Shown: piece by piece, positions 29,111 to 39,523 of the stretch | How the letters are laid out: every line of letters begins with the position of its first letter | Numbering within the stretch: the first letter of the stretch is position 1 | NCBI RefSeq assembly: GCF_024347395.1 | Contig: NZ_AP025472.1 | Coordinates: forward strand, 1,984,001 to 2,048,000 | DNA: 64,000 bases | Source: Vibrio cortegadensis | Lineage (GTDB): Bacteria; Pseudomonadota; Gammaproteobacteria; Enterobacterales; Vibrionaceae | Reading direction: 5' to 3' | Made by a program: the position numbers and the translations under genes | The notes under the pieces: generated by a model | Databases searched by the model: none | What the model was told of the DNA's origin: nothing | The model's input: only the letters and a program-made list of their open reading frames with translations

Positions 29111-30658
29111 ATGACGACTAAAACTGATAATCAAGCATCGACAAAGACCAAACAACTGCCTGACGGCCCTGATTGGACTTTCGATTTATTAGAAAAATAC
29201 CATGTTGAGATTAAGCGTGTCGCTCAGCATTACCGACTTGACACCTACCCAAATCAGATCGAAGTCATCACTTCGGAACAGATGATGGATGCGTATTCTA
29301 GTATCGGGATGCCGATTAATTACAATCACTGGTCATTTGGTAAAAAGTTCATCCAAACCGAACAGAATTATAAGCACGGGCAGATGGGCCTGGCTTATGA
29401 AATAGTCATTAACTCTGATCCATGTATTGCTTACTTGATGGAAGAGAATACCGTCACAATGCAAGCTCTCGTTATGGCTCATGCTTGCTATGGGCATAAC
29501 TCTTTTTTCAAAGGAAACTACTTATTTCAGACATGGACCGATGCAAGCTCTATCATCGATTACCTCCTTTTTGCCAAAAACTACATCATGGATTGTGAGC
29601 AAAAATATGGGGTATCTGAAGTAGAAACGCTACTCGACTCTTGTCATGCTCTAATGAACTACGGCGTTGATCGATACAAACGCCCTGAAAAAATCTCCAT
29701 CGCGGAAGAAACCGCAAGGCAAGAAGAGCGTGAGGCGTACCTGCAATCCCAAGTTAATGAGCTATGGAAAACGGTTCCGAAAACAGAGGAAAAAGAGGAG
29801 ATCAATAAAATACGCTTTCCAACGGAGCCTCAAGAAAACATTCTCTATTTCATCGAAAAGCATGCCCCGCTTTTAGAGCCTTGGCAGCGAGAATGTGTGC
29901 GAATTGTTCGTAAAATCAGTCAATACTTTTATCCACAAAAACAGACTCAAGTGATGAACGAAGGGTGGGCAACTTTCTGGCATTACACCATTTTGAATCA
30001 TCTCTATGATGAAGGGTTAGTCTCGGATAAATTCATTCTAGAATTCTTACATAGTCACACCAGTGTGGTTGCACAACCGGCCTACAACAGTCCCTACTTC
30101 AGTGGGATCAATCCTTATGCGCTTGGTTTTGCAATGTTCAGAGATATTCGCCGTATATGTGAAGAGCCAACCGATGAAGATCGCGAATGGTTCCCTGATT
30201 TGGCGGGAAGTGATTGGCTCGATGCCGTTCATTTTGCGATGCATAACTTTAAAGATGAAAGCTTTATTAGTCAGTACTTATCGCCCAAGTTGATGCGTGA
30301 TTTTAAATTATTTGCAGTACTTGATGACGATAGAAAAAACTTCATTGAAGTGAGCGCCATTCATGATGAGTCCGGCTATAAAACCATCAGGGAGCGCTTA
30401 GCTTCTCAATATAACCTGAGCAACTTAGAGCCTAACCTGCAAGTATTTAATGTTGATGTCCGCGGTAATCGGTCGATGACGATTCAACATGTCCCTCACC
30501 AACGTATTCCTCTTGATAAAGGGTATGAAGAGGTATTGAAGCACCTTCACCGATTATGGGGGTTTGATGTCATTCTAGAAGAAGTGAAAGATACGGGTAG
30601 ACGAGAGATATTAGCAACCTGCCCTCCTCGTTCGGAGTTCAATAATAACAATAACTAA
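29111..30658 (+). CDS. ycgB: SpoVR family protein YcgB
   Basis: 515-residue SpoVR-like protein. Family landmarks: YPNQIEVITSEQMMDAYSSIGMPINYNHWSFGKKF, MAHACYGHNSFFKGNY (conserved His/Asn), VMNEGWATFWHYTILNHL, and NPYALGFAMFRDIRRI. SpoVR is needed for spore cortex formation in Bacillus; in non-sporulating bacteria the function is unknown, and the histidine-rich motifs look metal-binding. It is the third member of the yeaG-yeaH-ycgB set; GGGAGG lies just before ATG 29111. The C-terminus ends in a run of Asn (EFNNNNN). A terminator follows. Confidence 0.94.
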   Translation: MTTKTDNQASTKTKQLPDGPDWTFDLLEKYHVEIKRVAQHYRLDTYPNQIEVITSEQMMDAYSSIGMPINYNHWSFGKKFIQTEQNYKHGQMGLAYEIVINSDPCIAYLMEENTVTMQALVMAHACYGHNSFFKGNYLFQTWTDASSIIDYLLFAKNYIMDCEQKYGVSEVETLLDSCHALMNYGVDRYKRPEKISIAEETARQEEREAYLQSQVNELWKTVPKTEEKEEINKIRFPTEPQENILYFIEKHAPLLEPWQRECVRIVRKISQYFYPQKQTQVMNEGWATFWHYTILNHLYDEGLVSDKFILEFLHSHTSVVAQPAYNSPYFSGINPYALGFAMFRDIRRICEEPTDEDREWFPDLAGSDWLDAVHFAMHNFKDESFISQYLSPKLMRDFKLFAVLDDDRKNFIEVSAIHDESGYKTIRERLASQYNLSNLEPNLQVFNVDVRGNRSMTIQHVPHQRIPLDKGYEEVLKHLHRLWGFDVILEEVKDTGRREILATCPPRSEFNNNNN

Positions 30659-30682
30659 AACCACCCTCTCCTTACAATTTTC

Positions 30683-30707
30683 GAGCACTGTTTGTGCTCT
30701 TTTTTTT
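30683..30707 (+). terminator. Terminator of ycgB
   Basis: 6-bp GC-rich stem GAGCAC/GTGCTC with a 5-base loop followed by eight T residues. Confidence 0.88.
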
Positions 30708-30768
30708 GCCTGCTCGTTGCAATTTAATGTAAAGGATTTTCCCCATTAACTTATTAAAGTAATGAAAC

Positions 30769-30808
30769 AAAAAACCTCGACAGTTGATCATAACTGCCGA
30801 GGTTTTTT
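30769..30808 (-). terminator. Terminator of kdsB
   Basis: An 11-bp CCTCGGCAGTT stem (with one G-U pair on the reverse strand only) and T tract, 40 bases after the kdsB stop; the pairing is mismatch-free only in the reverse-strand RNA, which shows its direction. Confidence 0.88.
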
Positions 30809-30848
30809 CGCTATTCAAATATTTCAATCAAAAAGAACGAAGCGAAAA

Positions 30849-31604
30849 TTATCGGTTTGCGATAATAGCTCTTACTGCATCTAAATCTTCGGGCGTATCA
30901 ACGCCCGCTGCTGGTGCTTCTTTTGCGACTTCAACGTGGATTTTCTCTCCATACCAAAGCACACGTAATTGCTCTAAACACTCAACTTTCTCTAGTGCGC
31001 TAGGCTGCCAGTTAATGTAAGTGTTAATAAACCCTGCACGGTACGCATAAATACCAATATGTCGTAATAATGGTTGTGCGATCGTCTGATTTTCGCTGTC
31101 AGCAAAGTTATCACGATCCCATGGGATCGTTGCTCGGCTAAAATATAGCGCGTAGCCATCTTTATCCGTTACCACTTTTACTGCGTTTGGATTAAAAACT
31201 TCCGCTTCCTCAGTGATTTCAACACCTAAGGTTGCCATTGGTGCCGTGCTGTTTGCCAGATTATTCGCAACTTGAGTAATAATACTTGGTGGGATCAGAG
31301 GTTCATCACCTTGCACATTCACAATAATGTGATCATCAGGGATAGCCATTCGTTGAACAACTTCCGCTAAGCGCTCAGTGCCCGACTCATGATCTGGTGA
31401 GGTCATGCACACCACGCCACCAAACTGGTTGACTGCGGCTTCCACTCGCGCATCATCCGTCGCGATAATCACGCGATCTGCACCAGCTTGGATTGACTGC
31501 TCATACACCCACTGAATCATCGGCTTCCCACCAATATCAGCTAACGGTTTTCCCGGTAAGCGAGATGATTGGTAACGAGCTGGTATTACAACGGTAAACG
31601 ACAT
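30849..31604 (-). CDS. kdsB: 3-deoxy-manno-octulosonate cytidylyltransferase (CMP-Kdo synthetase)
   Basis: 251-residue nucleotidyltransferase that activates Kdo with CTP for inner-core LPS synthesis, cytoplasmic. Signature [36 protein letters not shown] at the start, [11 protein letters not shown] for the nucleotide/metal site, and a [12 protein letters not shown] segment. The start codon overlaps the ycaR stop by one base (TAATG). Last gene of the comEC-msbA-lpxK-ycaR-kdsB run. Confidence 0.97.
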   Translation of the reverse strand: MSFTVVIPARYQSSRLPGKPLADIGGKPMIQWVYEQSIQAGADRVIIATDDARVEAAVNQFGGVVCMTSPDHESGTERLAEVVQRMAIPDDHIIVNVQGDEPLIPPSIITQVANNLANSTAPMATLGVEITEEAEVFNPNAVKVVTDKDGYALYFSRATIPWDRDNFADSENQTIAQPLLRHIGIYAYRAGFINTYINWQPSALEKVECLEQLRVLWYGEKIHVEVAKEAPAAGVDTPEDLDAVRAIIANR

Positions 31605-31783
31605 TAACGCCCCTCATCCATAGACATGGTACGAGCTTCAGGCTCTAATAGAACCGGAATCCCTTCTTTAATCGGATAAGCCAAACGGTCAACTTTACAG
31701 ACCAATTCTTGGTTTTCTTTATCAAAAGTGAGTTTACCTTTACAAACAGGGCAAGCCACAATCTCAAGCAGACGATGATCCAT
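31604..31783 (-). CDS. ycaR: Trm112/UPF0434 family small protein YcaR
   Basis: 59 residues, starting [20 protein letters not shown] and ending MSMDEGR. The CPVC pair at residues 10-13 and a later Cys (LVCKVDR) form the zinc-ribbon-like site of the Trm112 family. The precise role in bacteria is unknown. It overlaps the end of lpxK by 20 bases and the start of kdsB by one base, the same lpxK-ycaR-kdsB arrangement as in enterics, which supports translation despite its size. Confidence 0.93.
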   Translation of the reverse strand: MDHRLLEIVACPVCKGKLTFDKENQELVCKVDRLAYPIKEGIPVLLEPEARTMSMDEGR

Positions 31784-32783
31784 AGTGTTCCATTACCTCT
31801 TCTATTTTGTTCAAAATACGCTGTTCATCATGAGTTTTAAATTGCGCAGAAACCGGTAAGTACCACCAGTTTTCTTTCGCAAAAGTATCACATTTCACAG
31901 CATCTTTTTCTGTCATTATAACGTTCAAACCCATTCTATCTAGGGCTTCTAATTCTGAAATTTTAAAATCTTGGTGATCAGCAAAACCTTGGGTGTGACA
32001 TAAATCTGCACCCAGAGTTTTAAGAGTGGCGAAAAAACGAGGGGGATGACCAATTCCAGCAAACGCCACTAACTTCTTAAGCTGACTAACTGGCATTTTT
32101 TGCCCAGTAACTAAATTAACAGCCAAGCTAGGTGTTAAGGTCATTGCCATTTCACTTTCTTGAGCTGAACCACCATTCGTAACGACAAAATCAACCTCAT
32201 CTAACCGCTCAATACCTTCACGCAACGGACCTAATGGGATTAACTGCTGATTACCAAATCGTCGCATACCGTCGACAATTACAAACTCGATGTCTCGCTC
32301 CAACGCATAGTGCTGTAATCCATCATCGGTGACAATGACATTCACATCGAGCGGTAACAATGCTTTCACAGCATCAGACCGAATTGGCGCAACGGCAACA
32401 GGAGCACCTGTGCGTCGGTAGATCAATCGAGGCTCATCGCCACTATGCTCTGCCGGGGTAGAACCTTCAACAGTTAAAGGGTAACTTGGAGCCTTACCCC
32501 CATAACCTCTAGAAACGACGCCGGGCTTATAACCTAGCTGTTGAAGTTGCTCAACTAACCAAATGACAACTGGTGTTTTTCCATTCCCACCAGCCGTGAT
32601 ATTTCCAACCACAATAACAGGGATAGGCGCTTTATAGGATTGCTTTTTACCGTCTGAAAATTCTTTCCGACGTGCTGAGCTAATCGTTTTGAATACAAGA
32701 CTCAGAGGCCATAGCAAAGGCCATAACAGATATTTGAGTGGATGATTTTCAAACCATACCTTTTCAATCACATTTTGCGCCAT
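31764..32783 (-). CDS. lpxK: Tetraacyldisaccharide 4'-kinase
   Basis: 339-residue inner-membrane-associated P-loop kinase that phosphorylates the 4' position of the lipid A precursor. The N-terminal helix ([19 protein letters not shown]) anchors it; the Walker-type loop is [15 protein letters not shown] near residue 64, and VSRGYGGK and DDGLQHYAL are conserved LpxK segments. Five bases separate it from msbA upstream. Its end overlaps ycaR. Confidence 0.97.
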   Translation of the reverse strand: MAQNVIEKVWFENHPLKYLLWPLLWPLSLVFKTISSARRKEFSDGKKQSYKAPIPVIVVGNITAGGNGKTPVVIWLVEQLQQLGYKPGVVSRGYGGKAPSYPLTVEGSTPAEHSGDEPRLIYRRTGAPVAVAPIRSDAVKALLPLDVNVIVTDDGLQHYALERDIEFVIVDGMRRFGNQQLIPLGPLREGIERLDEVDFVVTNGGSAQESEMAMTLTPSLAVNLVTGQKMPVSQLKKLVAFAGIGHPPRFFATLKTLGADLCHTQGFADHQDFKISELEALDRMGLNVIMTEKDAVKCDTFAKENWWYLPVSAQFKTHDEQRILNKIEEVMEHYGSSSA

Positions 32784-32788
32784 TGCTG

Positions 32789-34537
32789 TTAATCACCAAA
32801 CTGAATGCGGTGTAATTGTGCATAAGCACCATCTTTGCTAATCAGATCATGGTGCGAACCACGTTCGATAACTTCACCCTCATCCACGACAAGAATTTCA
32901 TCCGCGCTTTCAATCGTCGACAATCGGTGAGCAATCACCAACACGGTTTTGTTTTTCTGTAACTCTTCTAGCGCCGCTTGAATCGCACGTTCAGATTCCG
33001 TATCCAATGCCGACGTTGCTTCATCAAGAATAAGAACCGGAGCATCACGCAGCAATGCACGGGCGATGGCAATACGTTGTCGCTGCCCACCAGACAAACT
33101 TGCACCATTTTCACCAATAATGGTATCTAGTCCGAGTTCCATACCATCAATAAACTCCATTGCATGAGCTTGCTTAGCAGCATGTTCTATCTGCTCACGT
33201 GAATACTCTACATCAGCGGCATAAGTAATATTATTAGCTATCGTGTCGTTAAACAGGTGTACGTTTTGTGATACCAAAGCAAAGTGCTCACGCAAATTCT
33301 TCAAGCTATAATCTCGAATATCGTGTTCGTCCAAACAGATTGAACCAGAGTCGACATCATAAAAACGGGTAAACAAATTCGCAATTGTACTTTTACCAGA
33401 ACCAGAACGTCCGACCAATGCTACGGTTTTCCCTTGTGGGATAACAAAGCTTACATTTGATAACGCCGGTTTTTCGTTTCCTTGGTATGTAAAGTCAATA
33501 TTCTTAACTTCAACAATCCCTTTAGGCTTATCGACAACCAATTTCCCGTCATCTTTTTCAGTTTCTAAATCCATCAAAGAAAACAGTGTTTGGCACGCAG
33601 CCATACCGCGTTGGAACATTGACGTTACGTTGGTCAACGCTTTTAACGGACGCATCAAACCAAACATTGCCGAGAAGATAACGGTAAAGGTACCCGCCGT
33701 GAGTTCGTCTTTAATCGAATCGACACTGGCAAGAAACAGTACGCTCACTAAAGCAATAGAAGCAATCATCTGAATAACTGGGTTTGCAACGGCTTGGGCG
33801 GCAACAAGCTTCATCGATTGTTGGCGCATCTGATTACTCACCGCATCGAAACGCTCTTTCTCTATATTTTGGCCACCATAGCTCAAAACAACTTTATGGC
33901 CTTTTAGCATCTGTTCTGCTGAAGATGTCACTTCACCCATCGCTGTTTGCATATTTTTTGAGATCCTACGGAAACGTTTTGAGACATATCCAATTCCCCA
34001 AGCAACAATAGGCGCAACGACTAACAGAACTAAAGATAACTGCCAGCTATTCCAAAACATCAAAACCAATAAACCAATAATACTCGCGCCTTCGCGAACA
34101 ATACTCACCAATGCACGGCTCGTGGCTCCAGCGACTTGCTCGGTATCGTAAGTAATTCTGGAAAGCAAACCGCCTGTTGATTCTTTATCAAAAAAGCTCA
34201 CAGGCATATGCATGAAATGATTAAAAACCTTACGGCGAATAAGCATGACCACATTGCCCGAAACCCAACTCAAACAGTATGTTGAGACAAACCCACTTAA
34301 ACCACGAATAAACATCATCGCGAAAATAATAAAAGGTAATATTTTCAAGAAATCAGATTCAGCGTTACCAAACCCTTCATCAAGTAAAGGTTTGAGCAGT
34401 GAAATCATGTAGGTATCCGCAACGGCACTTATAACAAGCGCGACAACGGCCGCAGCAAGCCCTGTCTTATATTGACGAATATAAGCCCAAAGTCGTTTAA
34501 AGGTGTGCCAAGTGTTTTCATCTTGTAGTTCAGACAT
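32789..34537 (-). CDS. msbA: Lipid A/core flippase MsbA (ABC transporter)
   Basis: 582 residues: six-helix membrane domain (about 1-320) fused to an ABC ATPase. Walker [11 protein letters not shown]-loop LVSQNVHLF, signature LSGGQRQR, Walker [11 protein letters not shown]-loop IAHRLST. It flips core-lipid A across the inner membrane as a homodimer. Positioned 31 bases after comEC and 5 before lpxK, the classic msbA-lpxK pair; the length matches E. coli MsbA (582). Confidence 0.97.
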   Translation of the reverse strand: MSELQDENTWHTFKRLWAYIRQYKTGLAAAVVALVISAVADTYMISLLKPLLDEGFGNAESDFLKILPFIIFAMMFIRGLSGFVSTYCLSWVSGNVVMLIRRKVFNHFMHMPVSFFDKESTGGLLSRITYDTEQVAGATSRALVSIVREGASIIGLLVLMFWNSWQLSLVLLVVAPIVAWGIGYVSKRFRRISKNMQTAMGEVTSSAEQMLKGHKVVLSYGGQNIEKERFDAVSNQMRQQSMKLVAAQAVANPVIQMIASIALVSVLFLASVDSIKDELTAGTFTVIFSAMFGLMRPLKALTNVTSMFQRGMAACQTLFSLMDLETEKDDGKLVVDKPKGIVEVKNIDFTYQGNEKPALSNVSFVIPQGKTVALVGRSGSGKSTIANLFTRFYDVDSGSICLDEHDIRDYSLKNLREHFALVSQNVHLFNDTIANNITYAADVEYSREQIEHAAKQAHAMEFIDGMELGLDTIIGENGASLSGGQRQRIAIARALLRDAPVLILDEATSALDTESERAIQAALEELQKNKTVLVIAHRLSTIESADEILVVDEGEVIERGSHHDLISKDGAYAQLHRIQFGD

Positions 34538-34568
34538 GGATATACTTTATTTACTGAGAATATTCCTT

Positions 34569-36815
34569 CTATTCTACTCCCTTACGCAGCATCTGCCTAT
34601 ACCATGCTTGGTTACCTTCCCCTCTTAAACTCCTGACTTTCCATCCGTTTGAATAAAAAAACAGCGATACTTGCCCTGAATGTCCAGTATCGAGCCAGTC
34701 GCTCCCTATTTTTTGGTAGTTGGCTAGTACTTGATCGGCTGGCATTTTCCATCGACTTCCTTTATCTAGGGATGCCACCGCTAGTTGAGGTTTAATTGCA
34801 TTCAAAAAGCCCATTGTCGATGATGTGATACTGCCATGATGTGGGACAATCATAATATCACTGGCAAGTAGATCGGGGTTACGCCGCAATATCCATTCGC
34901 TCACAGCATCCACATCACCAGTGAGTAACACTTTAACGCCACTTCTTTCATCTGAGATTCTAATCACACAAGAGTGAGGATTGAATGATCGGCTCACTTG
35001 TTTCGGAGGCCAGACAACGTCAAACATCAAACCCTGCCATTGCCAATGATCCCCCTTCTTACAACTCTGATAACCCTCTATATTTTGGCTTGCTCGACGC
35101 CAGAGCGGAGACAGCTTTGACTCAACCTGATATCGGCCACCAGCATGATCAGAATCTAAATGACTGAGTATTAACCCATCAATACCTGAAATGCCCCGAG
35201 ACGTCAGAACGGGGTGAACAACAGACTCAACAATACTGCCACCTATCCACGCCTTTCCAGTATCGTAAAGAATAGCTTTGCCCTCTTTTTCAATAACAAT
35301 GGCTAACCCATGGCCCACATCTAAAATGTCCATCCGCCAGCGTAAATCATCATCATTGAAGCTAACCCATGATAGATATACTGCCAATAATAGAACGTTA
35401 ACCCGACCCGAAAATAGCGTTGAACACGTAAACAGTAGCGTTAAATACAGTATCAATTGAGCCACTTCTCGCGAAACAGATAACCAAGTAAGATCTGCGT
35501 ATTGAATGGCCCAAATCATCAATTCTAATGCTTTATCAACAGCCCACCATGCTTCATCACTGAAAGATGGCGCGACAACCGTTAGCATCAAGCAAGCGAA
35601 CAACAGCGGAACAACGACCAAGCTAAACCAAGGTACAAAAAAGAGGTTATATAGCGCACTGCTCACACTCATACCGCCAAAGAAGAAAATGGTTATGGGT
35701 GTCATAAATATCAATAAATACAGCTGAGCAAAGATAAGAGTGATAATGACATTGCTCTGGGTAGGGCGCTTAGATAACGCCAAATAGATAGCAATGACTG
35801 CCCCAAAAGACATCCAAAAACTATTGGACAATGCCGCAAATGGATTCACTGTAAGCACAATCGCTAAAGTTGTAAGTAACAACAGCCATGAGGAAAATTG
35901 CACTCGGCTCAACAAACATAAGCTCAGGATAAGACACATCAGAAAAGCTCTTTGAGTCGGGAGTGTAAAACCCGCGAGCCACGCATAACAATATGCAAAG
36001 TTGATAGCCATAAATACTGGGAGCCACAACCACCGAGAATGAAACAGTCGGCACACTTTGCCGACAAAGTACCCTATTGAATAAGCAATTCCGATATGAA
36101 GCCCTGAAATCGCCACTAAATGAATTAAGCCGCTATTTTTTAATTTTTCCCATAAATCATTGGAGATATCGTCTCGTTCGCCAAATGCTAAAGCCATGAT
36201 TAGAGAAAAGTTAGGCAAACGCTCGATTTGACTTTCAACCCGTTGAAGCAGCCAACTTCTCATCGATGTCTGTGAATGAACCATATAAACGCTGTTTGCT
36301 TTAACTACGGCTTTTGCAACTAAACGCTGACTCACGTAGTACGACTCTTGATCAAACCCAGCCTCATTCAACTGGCCGTAAATAGGCTTTATCGTGACCT
36401 GAAACTTAGCGACATCATCAAGTTGAAGCTTAATGGGCGTCAGAATACGGATAGTAGGCCGCTGCAAATAGTTTAAAGTTTGACCATTAATTGATCTGAC
36501 TACAAAGGAACCTTCATAACCATAACTTATTTGCTTAAAAGAGCTGTCAACTTGCCCTTTTATGGTAATATTCTCGCTGCTTTGGAAAAGCACATTTGTC
36601 TGCAACTTTAGGGCATTTCCATGGAGTATGATTAATATTACCCCTAATAAGATACCGATAACGAACCACCACTGCCTATACTTAAAGCGTATGCTTAAGA
36701 TGGCAATGATGCTCGGAACAAGCCAGATCCAAGCGGGTATCTCAAGCCAAAGAACCGCTGAAACTGCCGTTGCCGAAAATGAAAATAGAATCCAACTATA
36801 TTGAAAGAGAGTCAT
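34569..36815 (-). CDS. comEC: DNA internalization protein ComEC/Rec2
   Basis: 748 residues. Layout: N-terminal membrane/DUF4131 part (to about 190), the Competence channel domain with many hydrophobic segments (ALAFGERDDISNDLWEKLKNSGLIHLVAISGLHIG, then LPTQRAFLMC), and a C-terminal metallo-beta-lactamase-like domain with ILDVGHGLAI, ILSHLDSDHAGG and IVPHHGS. It carries single-stranded DNA across the inner membrane during natural transformation, which Vibrio induce on chitin. ATG 36815 has AAGGG six bases upstream. Transcribed towards msbA. It is divergent from the DUF2062 gene with only 8 bases between the start codons. Confidence 0.95.
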   Translation of the reverse strand: MTLFQYSWILFSFSATAVSAVLWLEIPAWIWLVPSIIAILSIRFKYRQWWFVIGILLGVILIILHGNALKLQTNVLFQSSENITIKGQVDSSFKQISYGYEGSFVVRSINGQTLNYLQRPTIRILTPIKLQLDDVAKFQVTIKPIYGQLNEAGFDQESYYVSQRLVAKAVVKANSVYMVHSQTSMRSWLLQRVESQIERLPNFSLIMALAFGERDDISNDLWEKLKNSGLIHLVAISGLHIGIAYSIGYFVGKVCRLFHSRWLWLPVFMAINFAYCYAWLAGFTLPTQRAFLMCLILSLCLLSRVQFSSWLLLLTTLAIVLTVNPFAALSNSFWMSFGAVIAIYLALSKRPTQSNVIITLIFAQLYLLIFMTPITIFFFGGMSVSSALYNLFFVPWFSLVVVPLLFACLMLTVVAPSFSDEAWWAVDKALELMIWAIQYADLTWLSVSREVAQLILYLTLLFTCSTLFSGRVNVLLLAVYLSWVSFNDDDLRWRMDILDVGHGLAIVIEKEGKAILYDTGKAWIGGSIVESVVHPVLTSRGISGIDGLILSHLDSDHAGGRYQVESKLSPLWRRASQNIEGYQSCKKGDHWQWQGLMFDVVWPPKQVSRSFNPHSCVIRISDERSGVKVLLTGDVDAVSEWILRRNPDLLASDIMIVPHHGSITSSTMGFLNAIKPQLAVASLDKGSRWKMPADQVLANYQKIGSDWLDTGHSGQVSLFFYSNGWKVRSLRGEGNQAWYRQMLRKGVE

Positions 36816-36823
36816 TTTCCCTT

Positions 36824-37333
36824 ATGCCAAGAAAATTCATTAAGCGTTTTATGCCAAATCATGAGGTGATTAAACGCCAGAAAGCGCTAAAAATTTTTGG
36901 TAACGTTCTGTATAACCCAAATCTGTGGTGTCTGAACCGACGCTCTGCTGCTGGTGCATTTGCTGTAGGACTTTTCATGGCGTTTGTACCATTACCAAGC
37001 CAAATGATCATGTCGGCTGGGCTCGCGATTTTGTGTGGAGTGAATCTTCCACTCGCTGTTGCTCTCGTTTGGATCAGTAACCCAATAACGATGCCAGTTC
37101 TATTCTATTTCGCTTACAAGCTCGGAGCATTTTTAATGCACGTACCGCCACAAGCGTTTCATTTTGAGCTATCGTGGGACTTCATCATTGCACAGATGCA
37201 TACTATCGGTCCTCCATTCTTACTTGGCTGCATGGTATGTGGTGTCTTATCTGCTATGGCTGGTTACTTTGGTATTCGCGGTTTATGGCGCTATTCTGTT
37301 GTCAGAAGTTGGCGCAAACGCCAAGCAAGATAA
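36824..37333 (+). CDS. DUF2062 domain membrane protein
   Basis: 169 residues, start MPRKFIKRFMPNHEVIKRQKALKIFGNVLYNP, the usual N-terminus of this family. Three hydrophobic segments: FAVGLFMAFVPLPSQMIMSAGLAIL, LPLAVALVWISNPITMPVLFYF and FLLGCMVCGVLSAMAGYF; small inner-membrane protein of unknown function. ATG 36824 is preferred to the upstream in-frame start at 36770, which would run through the comEC start and adds no conserved sequence. The ribosome-binding site is weak (GAAAGAGAG, 17 bases upstream). Confidence 0.85.
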   Translation: MPRKFIKRFMPNHEVIKRQKALKIFGNVLYNPNLWCLNRRSAAGAFAVGLFMAFVPLPSQMIMSAGLAILCGVNLPLAVALVWISNPITMPVLFYFAYKLGAFLMHVPPQAFHFELSWDFIIAQMHTIGPPFLLGCMVCGVLSAMAGYFGIRGLWRYSVVRSWRKRQAR

Positions 37334-37451
37334 GCCAACTATAAAGCTATTCATGTATCAACTCAGGCTGACATCGTATTTAAAACCAATGAAGTGTTAG
37401 AAATGCGAGACATCTAGATATACAAATGAAAGCCACTGTCTAACCGAAATG

Positions 37452-37479
37452 AAAAAAGGACCTATTTAGGTCCTTTTTT
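37452..37479. terminator. Bidirectional terminator DUF2062 gene / lolE
   Basis: 10-bp stem AAAAGGACCT with complement AGGTCCTTTT, 4-base loop, A-rich left and T-rich right flanks. A 15-base tandem repeat (AGTAAAGGCATACCA twice, 37520-37549) lies between it and lolE. Confidence 0.88.
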
Positions 37480-37585
37480 GATCGACGACTTTTCGCTTCT
37501 AATGCCTTTGTTCATAAAAAGTAAAGGCATACCAAGTAAAGGCATACCAGTTAAGAGCATTATAATTGAGCTCGGTATACAAGGC

Positions 37586-38830
37586 TTACTTCGCGCTTAA
37601 TACAGACGCAGGATTCAATTTGTTCGCTCGCGATGCCGGATACCAAGTTGCCAGTAAACTAAGCACAATCGCAGTACCTGACACTAATAGTACGTCTTGG
37701 AAAACTAACTGGGATGGCAAAAAATCCACAAAGTAGATATCACCAGACAAAAATTGATGCCCCACAAGTGACTCTAGCCCTTTGATCAGTGGCGTTAAAT
37801 TCAACGCGACAATCACACCAACCACGCTTCCTATCAGACTACCGAAAACGCCGGAAAAGACGCCCTGCCAAACAAAAATTCGTTTAACCAAGCCATCTGT
37901 TGCCCCCATTGTCCTTAAAATGGCAATCTCTGCTGCTCGATCTTTAACTGCCATCATCAATGTAGACACAATATTAAAGCAGGCAACACCAATCACTAAT
38001 ACCATCACTAAATACATAATGGTTCGCACTAACTGGATATCACGATAAAGAAATCCATATTTCTGCTGCCAACTGCGTAGATAAACGTAGACATCAAGAG
38101 ACCCGCCGACTTGACGCACAATCGAAGCCGCATTAAGTACATCACTGACTTTTAAAGACACACCCGTTACGCCCTTCCCAAGGCTTGCATATTGCTGTGC
38201 GTCGGAAAGTGGCACTAAGGCTAAGTTATGATCAATTTGACCATTAAGTGAAAGTAATCCTGTCACTTTTACTCGCACACGTTTTGGCGCTTGCACCTTT
38301 ATCGAACCGTTAGCCGTAGGGATCAGCAAAGTCAGGTAATCTCCAACCTTAACACCCAGCTTATCAGCCACTCCTTTACCTAAAATAGTTTGCTGCTCTC
38401 CCGCAACAAAATGAGCCCATGCTTGTGGTTCGATAAATTGCGGTAAACTTGAAACGGCTTGTTCCATTTGAGGGTCAATACCCCGCACTTCAATCGCTTT
38501 TAACTGTTGCCCTTTTTCAGCCAGAGCCGTTAAACGAATGTATGGTGCTGCCGCTTGCACTTTGTCGTGGCTCGTCGCCTGTTTAATGACATTTTGCCAC
38601 TCACCAATGGGCTTATTTACACCTTCCAGCTCACCATGGGCGATCACTGACAGCACGCGAGATTGCAACTCTCTTTCAAAACCATTCATCGCCGATAAAC
38701 CAATGATGATCACCGCGACACCCACCGCAATTCCAATGGTTGAAGAGAGAGAAATAAATGACACAAGTTTATTACGTTGTTTGGCGCGGCTAAATCGACC
38801 GCCAATCAGTAACGATAAAGAAGGAAACAC
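37586..38830 (-). CDS. lolE: Lipoprotein-releasing system permease LolE
   Basis: 414-residue inner-membrane subunit of the LolCDE complex, which extracts mature lipoproteins from the inner membrane and hands them to LolA. N-terminal membrane segment, large periplasmic domain (about 50-270), then three membrane segments; SLSLLIGGRFSRAK and ISTIGIAVGVAVIIIGLSAMNGFERELQ are near-identical to E. coli LolE, as are LMAVKDRAAEIAILRTMGA and HQFLSGDIYFVDFLPS. Starts with GTG directly after the lolD stop (TAG-GTG), with AGGAGG eight bases upstream inside lolD. Confidence 0.96.
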   Translation of the reverse strand: MFPSLSLLIGGRFSRAKQRNKLVSFISLSSTIGIAVGVAVIIIGLSAMNGFERELQSRVLSVIAHGELEGVNKPIGEWQNVIKQATSHDKVQAAAPYIRLTALAEKGQQLKAIEVRGIDPQMEQAVSSLPQFIEPQAWAHFVAGEQQTILGKGVADKLGVKVGDYLTLLIPTANGSIKVQAPKRVRVKVTGLLSLNGQIDHNLALVPLSDAQQYASLGKGVTGVSLKVSDVLNAASIVRQVGGSLDVYVYLRSWQQKYGFLYRDIQLVRTIMYLVMVLVIGVACFNIVSTLMMAVKDRAAEIAILRTMGATDGLVKRIFVWQGVFSGVFGSLIGSVVGVIVALNLTPLIKGLESLVGHQFLSGDIYFVDFLPSQLVFQDVLLVSGTAIVLSLLATWYPASRANKLNPASVLSAK

Positions 38831-39523
38831 CTATTGCGCCTCCTGATTTACGTCAACCAAAAGGCCGTCACGCATATGAAGTTGGCGATCCATTTTTCCG
38901 GCTAATTCGCCATCATGAGTCACGACAAGAAAAGCCGTCCCCGACTCTTTATTCAACTCTCGCATCAAATCATAAATCGCCAACGCCGTGTTGTGATCCA
39001 AATTACCCGTAGGTTCGTCTGCCAAGACTAAATCAGGTTTATTCACTAATGCTCTGGCAATCGCAACACGCTGACGTTCACCGCCAGAGAGCTCTGATGG
39101 ACGGTGATCAACACGATGGCTTAATCCTACTTTCTCCAGCAGTTGTTGCGCCGCCGCTTTAGCTTCTGACGACTTCATGCCACCAATTAATAACGGCATC
39201 GCCACATTTTCTAACGCAGAGAAATCAGAAAGAAGGTGATGAAATTGATAAACAAACCCCAAATGACGATTTCGCACTTTCGCTTGCTTATTCGAGCTTA
39301 ACGTCGCGAGGTCATGATCCAGAAAAGTCACCTTGCCTTCAGTCGCATCATCTAGAGCCCCTAAGACATGCAACAACGTACTTTTTCCAGAGCCGGATGT
39401 ACCAATAATAGAGACTAATTCCCCTTTTTCGATATCAAAACTGACCCCTTTAAGAACCTCTGTATCTAACGAACCCTCACGATAGGTTTTACGAACAGCA
39501 CGACATTGTAAAAGATTATTCAT
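38831..39523 (-). CDS. lolD: Lipoprotein-releasing system ATPase LolD
   Basis: 230-residue ABC ATPase that powers LolCDE. Walker [11 protein letters not shown]-loop VYQFHHLL, signature LSGGERQR, Walker [14 protein letters not shown]-loop VTHDGE. ATG 39523 begins [17 protein letters not shown], the family start; the upstream alternative in the same frame lies deep in lolC. It overlaps the end of lolC by eight bases and abuts lolE, so the three are translationally coupled. Confidence 0.96.
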   Translation of the reverse strand: MNNLLQCRAVRKTYREGSLDTEVLKGVSFDIEKGELVSIIGTSGSGKSTLLHVLGALDDATEGKVTFLDHDLATLSSNKQAKVRNRHLGFVYQFHHLLSDFSALENVAMPLLIGGMKSSEAKAAAQQLLEKVGLSHRVDHRPSELSGGERQRVAIARALVNKPDLVLADEPTGNLDHNTALAIYDLMRELNKESGTAFLVVTHDGELAGKMDRQLHMRDGLLVDVNQEAQ

